From: JAWKVD01 sp041398225
Lineage (GTDB): Bacteria; Pseudomonadota; Alphaproteobacteria; Caulobacterales; Hyphomonadaceae
Assembly: GCA_041398225.1 (NCBI GenBank)
Contig: JAWKVD010000006.1
Span: 62,001 to 126,000 of the forward strand
Length of the DNA stretch: 64,000 nucleotides
Reading direction: 5' to 3'
Within the stretch, counting starts at the first letter, position 1. Each line of letters begins with the position of its first letter. A model generated the notes under the pieces. The model had not been told where the DNA came from, did not search any database, and saw only the letters and a program-made list of their open reading frames with translations. This document shows, in pieces, positions 15,339 to 23,548 of this stretch. The position numbers and the translations under genes are program-made.

Positions 15339-15392
15339 ACGCCGCTTGCAACCGGACTCAATGCTCCTACAAGGAGCCTAGGGAGAGACACG

Positions 15393-16526
15393 ATGGATTT
15401 TAACTACACCTCCGAACAGGACATGCTGCGCGATACGGTCGCGCGCTACATCCGCGAGCAGTACGACTTCGAAACGCGCCGCAAGGTGTCGAAGTCCGAA
15501 ATCGGCTGGCGTCCGGAGGTGTGGGCCCAGTTCGCGGAAATGGGTCTGCTCGGCGCGCCGTTCTCTGAAGACGATGGCGGCTTCGGCGGCGGCCCGGTCG
15601 AAACCATGATCCTGATGGAAGAGTTCGGCAAAGGTCTCGTCATCGAGCCCTTCCTGCAAACGGTCGTCTGCGCGGGCGGCTTCCTCAAGCACGCCGGCAC
15701 CGCAGCCCAGAAAGAAGAACACCTCGCCGGCATCATCGGCGGCGAGCGCATCTTCGGCTTCGCCTACGCCGAGCCCAAGGGCCGCTACAATCTCAACGAC
15801 GTCGCCGTGACCGCCAAGAAGGACGGCGAAGGCTATGTTCTGAACGGCCACAAGGCGGTCGCCCTCGGCACGCCGATGGCCAGCCACCTCGTCGTCACCG
15901 CCCGCACCGCCGGCGCCCAGCGCGACGAGCAGGGGATCACCGTCTTCATCGTGCCGAAAGACGCCAAGGGCGTCGTCACGCGCGACTATCCCACCGTCGA
16001 CGGCCTGCGCGCCTCCGAGGTGGTGTTCGAGAACGTGGCCGTCGGCGCCGACGCCGTGATCGGCGAGGTCGACAACGGTCTGCCGCTGGTCGAGCAGGTG
16101 ACCGACGAGGCCATCGCGGCGCTCGCCGCCGAAGCCGCCGGCTGCATGAAAGTGCTCACCCAGGCCACGGTCGAATACTCCAAGCAGCGCAAGCAGTTCG
16201 GCGTCGCCATCGGCTCCTTCCAGGTTCTGCAACACCGCATGGTCGACATGTTCATGGCGGGCGAGCAGGCCACCTCGATGACCCTCATGGTCACGCTGAA
16301 GCTCGGCGAGGGCGAAGTAGAGCGCAAGAAAGCCGCCTCCGCCGCCAAGATCCAGATCGGCAAGGCCGGCAAGCTGGTCGGCCAGGAAGCGGTGCAGATC
16401 CACGGCGGCATGGGCATGACCGACGAACTCAATGTCGGCCACTACTTCAAGCGCCTCGCCATGATCGAAAGCCAGTTCGGCGACACCGACTTCCACCTCA
16501 AGCGCTACACCGCGCTGTCGGCGTAA
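15393..16526 (+). CDS. Acyl-CoA dehydrogenase, pimeloyl-CoA dehydrogenase small subunit type
   Basis: The product has 377 residues. It belongs to the acyl-CoA dehydrogenase fold but has the divergent PimD-like signatures: MDFNYTSEQDMLRDTVARY at the start, GLLGAPFSEDDGGFGGGPVE, and YSKQRKQFGVAIGSFQVLQHRMVDM and VQIHGGMGMTDELNVGHYFKRL towards the end. It is expected to pair with the large subunit at 12769. A GGAGCC...GGGAGAG ribosome-binding region precedes the ATG. The two subunits are separated by a secreted protein and a DUF2306 gene, all on one strand and probably in one operon. Confidence 0.93.
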   Translation: MDFNYTSEQDMLRDTVARYIREQYDFETRRKVSKSEIGWRPEVWAQFAEMGLLGAPFSEDDGGFGGGPVETMILMEEFGKGLVIEPFLQTVVCAGGFLKHAGTAAQKEEHLAGIIGGERIFGFAYAEPKGRYNLNDVAVTAKKDGEGYVLNGHKAVALGTPMASHLVVTARTAGAQRDEQGITVFIVPKDAKGVVTRDYPTVDGLRASEVVFENVAVGADAVIGEVDNGLPLVEQVTDEAIAALAAEAAGCMKVLTQATVEYSKQRKQFGVAIGSFQVLQHRMVDMFMAGEQATSMTLMVTLKLGEGEVERKKAASAAKIQIGKAGKLVGQEAVQIHGGMGMTDELNVGHYFKRLAMIESQFGDTDFHLKRYTALSA

Positions 16527-16569
16527 CCGCATCCGGCCGCACGGCCACCTGTTGGACGGGGGATGGGCG

Positions 16570-16806
16570 ATGGGCGGTCCGCAGGTTCCACTCTCGCGCG
16601 GTCAGCGCATCCTGATGGGAATCTGCGGGGTGGGCTTCGTGCTCGTCGGCGTCTGGATCATTCTTGAGTACTTTGTGCTGAACGTCGTCACGGAAGTGTA
16701 CGGGGGCGGTATCGACCCTAGGTTCTTGTTCCTGGGGTTCGGAATCCTGATGATCGCCGGCGGTGGGATGGCGATAGCGGGTGCGGTTCGTGGCAGAATT
16801 TCCTAG
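16570..16806 (+). CDS. Small two-transmembrane protein
   Basis: The product has 78 residues with two hydrophobic segments (about 13-37 and 52-72) joined by a short loop. The ATG at 16570 has a GGGGGA ribosome-binding site 7 nt upstream; a TTG at 16552 would add six residues but lies upstream of that site. No family is recognised. The 3' end overlaps the next gene by 26 bp. Confidence 0.6.
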   Translation: MGGPQVPLSRGQRILMGICGVGFVLVGVWIILEYFVLNVVTEVYGGGIDPRFLFLGFGILMIAGGGMAIAGAVRGRIS

Positions 16807-17746
16807 CGCGGCGGCCCGCATCCCCCGCACGGCGCCGGCCGCACTCGCCTGCATTCTCGGCGCGCTGATCGTCCTCGCGCCGGCCTCGTCCGCGCAGACC
16901 GCTTTCCCGCACCGGCCGGACGGCTTGCCCGACTTCGAGGGCCGCTGGACGATGCGCACCCTCACGCCCTTCTTCCGGCCCGAGGGCGTCGCCGTTCCCG
17001 CTGTCAGCGCGCGCGACGAAGCGGCGATGATCGAGACCGTCATGGCGCAGCGCCTCGCCGGCGAGCAGTTCGACCCCGGCACCTCCAACCCCGACGGAGA
17101 CGGCCTCGCTTTCATAAACGGCGAATACCGCACCTCCGCCGTCGTCAGTCCCGCGAACGGGCGCCTCAACCTCACCCCCGCCGGACAGGCGCGCCTGCGC
17201 GCGCGCGCCAACGGCTATGACGGACCCGAGGACCGGCCCGTCAACGAGCGCTGCATCGCCGACGCCGGCCGCGCGCCTTACCGGGTGATGTCCGGCGAGA
17301 TGTATTTCGAGATCGTCGAAACGCCCGGCCATCTCATGATCCATAAAGAAGGTATGGACCCGCCGCGCATCTTTTCGCTGGGCGAAGATCCCGCCCGCTC
17401 GGTCGGCCCGTCCTGGGCGGGAACCTCCACGCATCGCTGGCAGGGCGAGACCTTCGTGATCGAGACCACCGGCTTCCGCCCGGACGACGCCAACCGGCGC
17501 ATATCGGGTCCGGGCTCGGCGGGCTTTCCCATCGCGCCCGACACGAAGATCACCGAATGGCTCATCCCCGTGTCGCCCGACGTCATCCTCTATCGCTACC
17601 AGGTCGAAGACCCGGCGCTCTATGTCGAACCGTTGATCGTCGAACTGCCTCTGGTCCGCACCTCGCACGTCCTCTTCGAAAGCGCCTGCCACGAGGGAAA
17701 CTACAGCCTCGCCAACACGCTGCGCGGCGCCCGTCTCTCCAAATAG
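16781..17746 (+). CDS. Secreted protein of uncharacterised family (paralogue of 26082-27104)
   Basis: The product has 321 residues with a signal peptide ending near SSAQT. The mature part begins with GLPDFEGRWT, has HRWQGETFVIETTGF in the middle, TEWLIPVSPDVILYRYQVEDP and ends with FESACHEGNYSLANTLRGAR. The same ordered motifs occur in the protein at 26082 (GTPDFQGLWT, GHWEGDTLVVKTTNF, CHEGNYALPGILEGAR). Proteins with this pattern are widespread in environmental Proteobacteria and Acidobacteria without known function. The start is a GTG at 16781, overlapping the upstream small gene; another in-frame GTG lies at 16790. It probably acts in the periplasm. Confidence 0.8.
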   Translation: MRFVAEFPSAAARIPRTAPAALACILGALIVLAPASSAQTAFPHRPDGLPDFEGRWTMRTLTPFFRPEGVAVPAVSARDEAAMIETVMAQRLAGEQFDPGTSNPDGDGLAFINGEYRTSAVVSPANGRLNLTPAGQARLRARANGYDGPEDRPVNERCIADAGRAPYRVMSGEMYFEIVETPGHLMIHKEGMDPPRIFSLGEDPARSVGPSWAGTSTHRWQGETFVIETTGFRPDDANRRISGPGSAGFPIAPDTKITEWLIPVSPDVILYRYQVEDPALYVEPLIVELPLVRTSHVLFESACHEGNYSLANTLRGARLSK

Positions 17747-17811
17747 GCGCCGTCTTCTAGACCCCCGCTGGCGTTTCTTCTAACGATTCAGGCAATCAGG
17801 GAGAGACGCAC

Positions 17812-18519
17812 ATGACCGACACAGCAACCAAAACGGCGCGTCGCACATTCTTGTCCCGGCTGGGCTTCGGCGCCGCCGTCATCGGGGCAGGGCTGGGCGC
17901 GGGCCTCGCCGCCGCGCCGCCGGCCGCCGCGCAAACCAAAGCCGCGTTCAAGCCGCGCCGTCACCCCGAAGACGGCTGGATGGATACGCCAAACGTCGCG
18001 CACCGCGTGGTCGTCGATTCCGCATCGCCCGCCTCGGGCGGCGCCGCGCTGCTCTACGCCAACAACACCTTCGCGGCCAACAAGGCCGGCTACGGCCTCG
18101 AAACCGGCGACATCGCGATCATCGTCGTGCTGCGTCACCTCTCCACGCCCTTCGCCTACACCGATGCGATCTGGGCGAAGTACGGCGCGGCGTTCTCGAA
18201 CGTCCTCGACTTCAAGGACCCGACGACCGGCCAGGCGCCCACCACCAATCTCTACAACTCAGGTACGGCCGGGCGCTCGCTCACCAATATGGGCGTCACC
18301 ATTCCCAGCCTTGTTTCGCGCAACGTGCAGTTCGCGGTGTGCGGCTCGGCCACGCGCTTCATGGCGAACGCCGTTGCGCAGGCTGCGAACGGCGACGCCG
18401 ACGCGATCTACAAGGAGCTGACCGAGAACCTCATTCCCAACGCGCACCTCATGGCCGCCGGCGTCGTCGCCGTGAACCGCGCGCAGGAATACGGCTACAC
18501 TCTGCTCACCGCGACCTAG
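17812..18519 (+). CDS. Tat-exported protein of unknown function
   Basis: The product has 235 residues. The N-terminus has a twin-arginine signal (RRTFLSRLGFGAAVIGAG, cleavage near AAAQT), so it is exported folded, often with a cofactor. The mature domain has LLYANNTFAANKAGYGLETGDIAIIVVLRH and later FAVCGSATRFMA, an alternating strand/helix pattern compatible with a DsrE-like fold with one cysteine near the position used in that fold. That similarity is tentative. A ribosome-binding site (GGGAGAG) precedes the ATG. It stands alone between the secreted protein and the convergent serine hydrolase. Confidence 0.75.
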   Translation: MTDTATKTARRTFLSRLGFGAAVIGAGLGAGLAAAPPAAAQTKAAFKPRRHPEDGWMDTPNVAHRVVVDSASPASGGAALLYANNTFAANKAGYGLETGDIAIIVVLRHLSTPFAYTDAIWAKYGAAFSNVLDFKDPTTGQAPTTNLYNSGTAGRSLTNMGVTIPSLVSRNVQFAVCGSATRFMANAVAQAANGDADAIYKELTENLIPNAHLMAAGVVAVNRAQEYGYTLLTAT

Positions 18520-18553
18520 CAGAGCGGAAGGGCGGACGCCCGCAGGCCCGCGA

Positions 18554-19735
18554 TCACTCCGGCGCGGAAAACCGGCCCATGGCGATGTCCGCCAGCGCGG
18601 CTTCCACGGCGGGTAGCGTGTCGCCCTGGCCGCTCGTGGAGGGGCGGTCGGTATTGATCTGGAACGCCACGCATACGCCGGCGTCGCGATAGCATCTCAG
18701 GCTCGACACATATCCCGGAATCCATCCCGCGTGCCCGTATACCGGCCCGCGAGGCGTATCCGCGTAGATGGCCACGCCCGCTCCATAGGAAACGCCCGGA
18801 TCGTCAGCCGAGACCGGAACCGCATCCAGCAGCCGGTCGAGATAGGGCGCGGGCAAAGCCTCTCCGCCGAACAGAGCATCGCCCCATCGCGCCAGATCGC
18901 CCGAGGTCGAAACCAGCCCGCCGCCTGTCCATTCCGTCGAAGGGTCCCAGACGAGAACCCCGTCCGGGCCCATCGACCTCGTCGGCAGGCCAAAGCCATT
19001 GCCGGCGTCCACATAGCCGACCGCCAGTCCGGGAATTGCGCGCGTGTTCGAAGGATGACTCGCATCGAGCTTCAGCGGGTCCAGCAGGCGTTCCTGCAGC
19101 ACGTCGTAATAGGAGCGCCGGGTCGCCTGTTCGACGACAAGCCCCAGCAGGATGTAGCCGGTATCCGAATACGACCACGACGTCCCGGCGTCGAACAGCG
19201 CGGGGCTGTCGCAGACAAACCCGATCAACTCCTCCGGGCTGAACGGATCGCCGCCCGCCTCGTTTCGCGCCGCGAACGCCGCCTGAAAGGCCGGCAGATC
19301 AACATGGTCGGGCAGCCCGGACTGATGACGAAGCAACTGGCCGATCGTCATCGTATGCGCGTTGGGAACACAGCCGAACCAGGGCCGGTCCCCCAGATAG
19401 TCTTCAACGCGGTCCGACCGCGAAATCAGCCCGCCGCTCTCCAGCGACAGCACAATGGCGGCGACGAACGACTTGCCTATGCTCGCCGCCAGCATGGGCG
19501 TGTCGGGCGACATTGGGCGCTTGGCCTCCACGTCGGCCCACCCGCTCGCGGCGGCGACCAGCCGCCCGTCAGGCCAGGCGACGGCGGCCGTGATCCCCGG
19601 AAAGCCGTGCTGATCCCTGAGGTGGTCAAGCGTCGTCTGAAGATCTCTGGCGAACGGGTCCGACTCGACGCTCTTCGTGCAGGACGCGGCAAGGAACAGA
19701 CAGGCAAACGCCAGCAGGACTCGGACCCCCCGCAC
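18554..19735 (-). CDS. Serine hydrolase, beta-lactamase/class C PBP-like lipoprotein
   Basis: The product has 393 residues from a GTG at 19735. A short N-terminus leads to a lipobox (FLAASC), so it is probably a periplasmic lipoprotein. The domain has the class C beta-lactamase/esterase motifs: SIGKSF (SxxK nucleophile), YSDTGY (YxN equivalent as YSD) and HAGWIPG (HxG). These enzymes act as esterases, D-amino-acid peptidases or beta-lactamases. The start is 5 bp after the CPBP gene's stop, so the two form an operon. A longer upstream open frame exists but is a shadow of the CPBP gene. Confidence 0.88.
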   Translation of the reverse strand: MRGVRVLLAFACLFLAASCTKSVESDPFARDLQTTLDHLRDQHGFPGITAAVAWPDGRLVAAASGWADVEAKRPMSPDTPMLAASIGKSFVAAIVLSLESGGLISRSDRVEDYLGDRPWFGCVPNAHTMTIGQLLRHQSGLPDHVDLPAFQAAFAARNEAGGDPFSPEELIGFVCDSPALFDAGTSWSYSDTGYILLGLVVEQATRRSYYDVLQERLLDPLKLDASHPSNTRAIPGLAVGYVDAGNGFGLPTRSMGPDGVLVWDPSTEWTGGGLVSTSGDLARWGDALFGGEALPAPYLDRLLDAVPVSADDPGVSYGAGVAIYADTPRGPVYGHAGWIPGYVSSLRCYRDAGVCVAFQINTDRPSTSGQGDTLPAVEAALADIAMGRFSAPE

Positions 19736-19740
19736 GCCCG

Positions 19741-20610
19741 CTACGCTCCGGCCAGCGATGCGGCGGGCTTCGGCTCCATGGGCACCACGCGGGTCACGGC
19801 GCTTTCGCGCCGGAACATGCTGTCGCGCTTCCACACCACAATGGCGATCGCCAGCACCACCAGAATATAGGTGTCCCAGGGCTGCGCATCCGGCCAGAAC
19901 GGATTGATGAGCTGCCAGTGGAAAAGCATCGGCAGCAGCAGGCTCCCTCTGGCGTCGTTGAACATGGGCGTGACGAGGATCGCCAGCGTTACATTGCCGA
20001 TGAAGAAGGGCAGGAACTCCCAGTCGCCATACACCGTGCTCGACAGGTAGAATGCCGGAAAGTGCCAGACGCCCCAAATCGAGCCGATGATCGCGCCCGC
20101 CCAGAACGGGGCGACATGCCGTTGCAGAATAGGCTGCATCACGCCCCGCCATCCGAACTCCTCGATGGGGCCGAGCAGCAGCATCATGAACAGGAAGGCG
20201 ATCGCGACGCCAATTCCCTCTTCGGGAAGGTCCGCCAGCAGCGCGCCGCCCTTGTACAGCGATCCGGCCATGTAGACGAGCGGGATGACCACAAGGATCA
20301 GCGCCCACCAGACGGGCGAACAGCGCCACAGCGTCAGCCGGCCGAGAAACGACCGCAGACCGCGCAGGCCCGTGCACCAGATGACGATCGAAAACGCCGC
20401 GATGGCCGGCGACCAGGTGGCGAGAAAGAAAAGCGGGTGGGAGCCGTTGATCTCTCCGAACGCGGCGGTGGCCTGCTCCGGAAACAGGATGAAAGCGCCC
20501 GCAACGCCCCAGGTTAGAATGAAGGTCGCGGCGATCTGAAAGATCAGCGCGACATCGGGCACCGAGAATGTGCGCTTGCCGGAGAGTTCGCCAGTCATGG
20601 TGTCTTTCAT
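19741..20610 (-). CDS. CPBP family intramembrane metalloprotease
   Basis: The product has 289 residues from the ATG at 20610 (20598 is an alternative) and about eight hydrophobic segments. The catalytic motifs of the CPBP (Abi/Rce1) family are present: EEFGWRG, then WHFPAF, and a later N/D-containing segment. It is expected to cleave peptides within or near the membrane; substrates are unknown. The downstream gene is a periplasmic serine hydrolase 5 bp away, which suggests a shared role in envelope or peptide processing. No regulator is adjacent. Confidence 0.9.
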   Translation of the reverse strand: MKDTMTGELSGKRTFSVPDVALIFQIAATFILTWGVAGAFILFPEQATAAFGEINGSHPLFFLATWSPAIAAFSIVIWCTGLRGLRSFLGRLTLWRCSPVWWALILVVIPLVYMAGSLYKGGALLADLPEEGIGVAIAFLFMMLLLGPIEEFGWRGVMQPILQRHVAPFWAGAIIGSIWGVWHFPAFYLSSTVYGDWEFLPFFIGNVTLAILVTPMFNDARGSLLLPMLFHWQLINPFWPDAQPWDTYILVVLAIAIVVWKRDSMFRRESAVTRVVPMEPKPAASLAGA

Positions 20611-20864
20611 CGAAGGCTTGTCGTCGGCGCCGCACCGTCTCCGTGCATCATTCGGCAGAATGGAGATGAGGCCAAGAAACCAATTGAGCCAAATCAAGCC
20701 TCACGCCCGAACGCCGCAAAGCGCGGGCTGAAAACCCGCACCGCCGAAACGCTATACACTCAAGCCGTCGACGACAGCCCCGATGCGGCCCCCCGCACTT
20801 GTCACCCACACTTGTCATCTGGAAGCGTCGCGCAGAGACGCTTCCCATCGCGGTCACCCGCGAT

Positions 20865-20977
20865 TGTCATCCCGGGCGAGCGCAGCGAGACCCGGGACCC
20901 ATTCTTCAACCTCGACGATCTCTCAATGGGTCCCGGGTCTCGGCCGGACTTCGTCCGCGGCCTCGCCCGGGATGACA
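20865..20977. repeat. 113-bp interspersed inverted repeat (REP/BIME-like)
   Basis: Outer arms of 16 bp (20865-20880 and 20962-20977) are exact reverse complements around a CCCGGG core. Inner arms of 17 bp (20887-20903 and 20925-20941) are also exact reverse complements. The RNA or single strand would fold into one long hairpin, with a small extra stem (CGGAC/GTCCG, about 20945-20957) in the right-hand bulge. Dispersed elements of this kind, built on ATCCCGGG arms, are common in alphaproteobacterial intergenic regions. Confidence 0.8.
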
Positions 20978-21024
20978 GCCGGTGTGCGGCTTCGCAACGG
21001 TCCAGCAACGACGTCGGCGCTTTT

Positions 21025-21048
21025 CCTCCACCGCCTCTGGCGGGGAGG
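21025..21048. repeat. Short GC-rich hairpin of a second intergenic repeat type
   Basis: A CCTCC-A-CCGCC arm pairs with GGCGG-GGAGG around a 3-nt loop, with one bulged A. The bases that follow, including the run ending in GACGGAGGGGGTGG near 21080-21100, look like the tail of the same element. Related fragments occur downstream to about 21690. Confidence 0.5.
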
Positions 21049-21731
21049 TGGATCGCAAGCCCGAAGGGCGAAGCGAGACGGAGGGGGTGGCGACCAACTT
21101 ATCCGACCCACTCGTTTCCGCCCGCATAGTTCCTCTCGCGTCTGGCGCGGGGAGGGTTCGGGAGACGTCTCCGAGTCCAACTGAATGTCAGGCGCCGGCC
21201 GGCGTGTGGAGGTCGCCGCAGTCCGCTCCGGTTTGTCCGACGAGAGATCGAACGAGAAAACTGACAGCATCCGGGTTCGCCCCGGAAGGACGCGGCCTCA
21301 GCCTGCAAACAGGCTCCGGGGTGTCGAAACCGGAGTTCCAGGTCTCGCGGAGAGATCTGCACGCGGGTCCGGGATGCGGAAATGGGTCCAAATGCTGGAC
21401 GTGGGCCGTGCGATCTCAGACGATCGAGACGCAACCGGTGTTCCCCAGCCAAACCCGCCAGCCGCACCGGATCTCAAACCGGCCGCGGGGCGCGTGACGA
21501 TCGCGTCTATCGCCAGCCCAACTCCCGCAAGGAGCGGTTGGCAACTTATCCGGCGCGGCCCCACGCGCCCCGGCCTCCCCAACCAGCGGCGGAGGTGAAA
21601 CGCAAACCCGGACGGCGCACGCCGGTCCGGCTGAAGGCGCAGCCAGAACAGCCGCGACCCCGCAATGGGATGACAGCGGGGCAACTGCGCGCTAGTCGCT
21701 TCGGAAACAAGACAAGCCGGAGAGAGACCTC

Positions 21732-22523
21732 ATGATCACCCTCGAAAAACAGGGCCCCATCGCCATCATCACCCTGAACCGCCCCGACGCGATGAACGCG
21801 CTGGGCGAGCCGGGCGACGGCGAGGCCGTGCGTGACGTGTGCGCCGAGGTCAACAAGGACAAGTCGCTGCGCTGCGCCATCCTCACGGGCGCGGGCAAGG
21901 GTTTTTCCGCGGGCGGCAACGTCAAGGCGATGCGTGATCGCGTCGGCTCCTTCGCCGGCAACCCCGCCGAGGTCCGCGAGGCCTACAAGAACGGCGTGCA
22001 CATGATCGTCCGCGCCCTCTACGGGCTGGAGATCCCGCTGATCGCCGCCGTCAACGGCGCGGCCATCGGCCTCGGTTGCGACGTCGCCTGCATGGCGGAT
22101 ATCCGCATTTCCTCCGACAAGGCCAAGTACGGCGTCACTTTCCTCAAGCTGGGCCTTATCCCCGGCGACGGCGGCGCCTGGCTGCTGCCGCGCACCATCG
22201 GCATGAGCCGCGCCTGCGAACTTCTCTTCACCGGCAACGTCATCGACGCGAACACGGCGTGCGAATGGGGTCTGGTCTCGAAAGTCGTTCCGCACGACGA
22301 GCTGATGACTGAAGCGATGGCGCTGGCCCAGTCCATCGCCAAGCAGCCGCCGCAAAGCCTGCGCGTCGCCAAACAGCTTCTGCGTCACGGTACGCAGGCC
22401 AACTACGACACGATCATGGAGATGTCGGCGGCGGCCCAGGGCCTGATGCACCACACCAAGGACCACGAGGAAGGCGTCGCCGCCATTCTCGAAAAGCGCG
22501 AGCCGCACTTCACCGGCGAATAG
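21732..22523 (+). CDS. Enoyl-CoA hydratase/isomerase family protein
   Basis: The product has 263 residues with the crotonase fold: ITLNRPDAMNAL, the oxyanion-hole segments FSAGGNVKAM and VNGAAIGLGCDVACMADIRI, then FLKLGLIPGDGGAWLLPRTIG and CELLFTGNVIDA. Of the two catalytic glutamates of true hydratases, the second (in CELLFTG) is kept. The position of the first (PEI in rat hydratase) is phenylalanine here, which favours an isomerase or another crotonase reaction. An AGAGAGA ribosome-binding region precedes the ATG. It follows the repeat region and is probably transcribed alone. Confidence 0.9.
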   Translation: MITLEKQGPIAIITLNRPDAMNALGEPGDGEAVRDVCAEVNKDKSLRCAILTGAGKGFSAGGNVKAMRDRVGSFAGNPAEVREAYKNGVHMIVRALYGLEIPLIAAVNGAAIGLGCDVACMADIRISSDKAKYGVTFLKLGLIPGDGGAWLLPRTIGMSRACELLFTGNVIDANTACEWGLVSKVVPHDELMTEAMALAQSIAKQPPQSLRVAKQLLRHGTQANYDTIMEMSAAAQGLMHHTKDHEEGVAAILEKREPHFTGE

Positions 22524-22579
22524 CCGGCGGCCATCCAAAGCGTTGGGCGCCCATTGAAGGGCGTCCGCACGCCGCGCCG

Positions 22580-23290
22580 CTACTGGGACTGAGCCTGTTT
22601 CTTCTCTTCGGCCCGGTTCAGTTCGGCGATGATGTCCGTCACCAGGGTGTTGTCGCGCGACAGCGTGTAGGCCTTCTGCACCAGGCGAACGGCCTCGTCG
22701 CGGTTCGCTGGCATGCCCCAGCCGTAATAGTGCATTCGGCCAAGTTCAGCGCAGGCGGTTGATTTGTCGTCGTCGCACGCCTTGCCGAGATAGATCGCCG
22801 CCTGGGCGTAGTCCTGCTTGTGCCAGCTCTCGGTCGATTTCAGGTATTCGACGCCGACGAACTGGCAGGCGACCAATTCGTTCAGCTCGCAGGCCCGCTT
22901 GCGCAGTTCGAACGCCTTCGGCCTGAAGGATGGGTCGACCACGCCCTGGATCGCATAGGCGTAGCCGGCTTCCTTGCAGGCCAGCGCATGGCCCTGATCG
23001 CATCCGCGCAGGAAGGCCTCTTGCGGCGCTTCTTCGCCGACCGAGCCGAACCACCGGTTTGTGTAGGCCTTGCCCAGGAGGTAGCAACCTTCCGCGTATC
23101 CGCCGTCGCAGGCGCTTTCCATCAGCGCGCGCGCGTCGTCTCTCTGGCCCTCGCCGTACTTTGTTTTGCCCTGCTCATAGAGCGCCACCGCGGCCGGTTT
23201 GGCCGCTCCCTTTTCGGAGTCGGCATACGCTGCGCCGGCCGCCAATGAGACCGCGACGACCATGACCGGCAGAAATCCAGAACGCTTCAT
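22580..23290 (-). CDS. Secreted Sel1-like repeat protein with Hcp-type cysteine pairs
   Basis: The product has 236 residues with a Sec signal peptide (about 1-23). At least four repeats of about 36 residues follow, each with a C-x7-C pair (CDGGYAEGC, CDQGHALAC, CELNELVAC, CDDDKSTAC). This is the arrangement of Helicobacter Hcp-type Sel1 proteins, in which each pair forms a disulfide across a helix hairpin. Such proteins act as protein-binding scaffolds in the periplasm or outside the cell. It is divergent from the acylase gene, with about 260 bp between them. Confidence 0.88.
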   Translation of the reverse strand: MKRSGFLPVMVVAVSLAAGAAYADSEKGAAKPAAVALYEQGKTKYGEGQRDDARALMESACDGGYAEGCYLLGKAYTNRWFGSVGEEAPQEAFLRGCDQGHALACKEAGYAYAIQGVVDPSFRPKAFELRKRACELNELVACQFVGVEYLKSTESWHKQDYAQAAIYLGKACDDDKSTACAELGRMHYYGWGMPANRDEAVRLVQKAYTLSRDNTLVTDIIAELNRAEEKKQAQSQ

Positions 23291-23548
23291 ATCGTCTCCC
23301 TTGGCCGTACATTACCGACCGCATTACGCAGGCGAAGCGGAGAGTAGGGGAATTGCGCACCGCGCGCATCGCCCCAACGGGTGATTGACGACGCATATCT
23401 GCGGGCCCCGACTCAGGCGGTCTCAAGCGTGCGTGATCGGTTTCCGCTTGGCCCCGCCGTGCAGCGGGGGTTAGCTTCGCGCAAAACGCGCCCGCCCACG
23501 GGCGACAAACAAGACGGACCACAACAGGGCGAACCAAGGGAGAGAACC

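Larger units (their letters stand above)
20611..21731. other. 1.1-kb gene-free region with degenerate repeats
   Basis: No frame here has a plausible start, codon pattern or recognisable product. The stretch contains the 113-bp inverted repeat at 20865-20977, a second family of hairpins around 21025-21100, and further fragments of similar low-complexity GC-rich repeats to about 21690 (for example pieces rich in GGCGGGGAGG and GGTGAAACGCAAACC). It separates the CPBP gene (read leftward) from the enoyl-CoA hydratase gene (read rightward) and must hold both promoters. Confidence 0.75.

Noticed and set aside
18554..20635. A single 693-codon minus-strand protein joining CPBP and serine hydrolase regions
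   Set aside because: The part above 19735 is an out-of-frame shadow of the CPBP gene. The real serine hydrolase starts at the GTG at 19735 with a lipobox.
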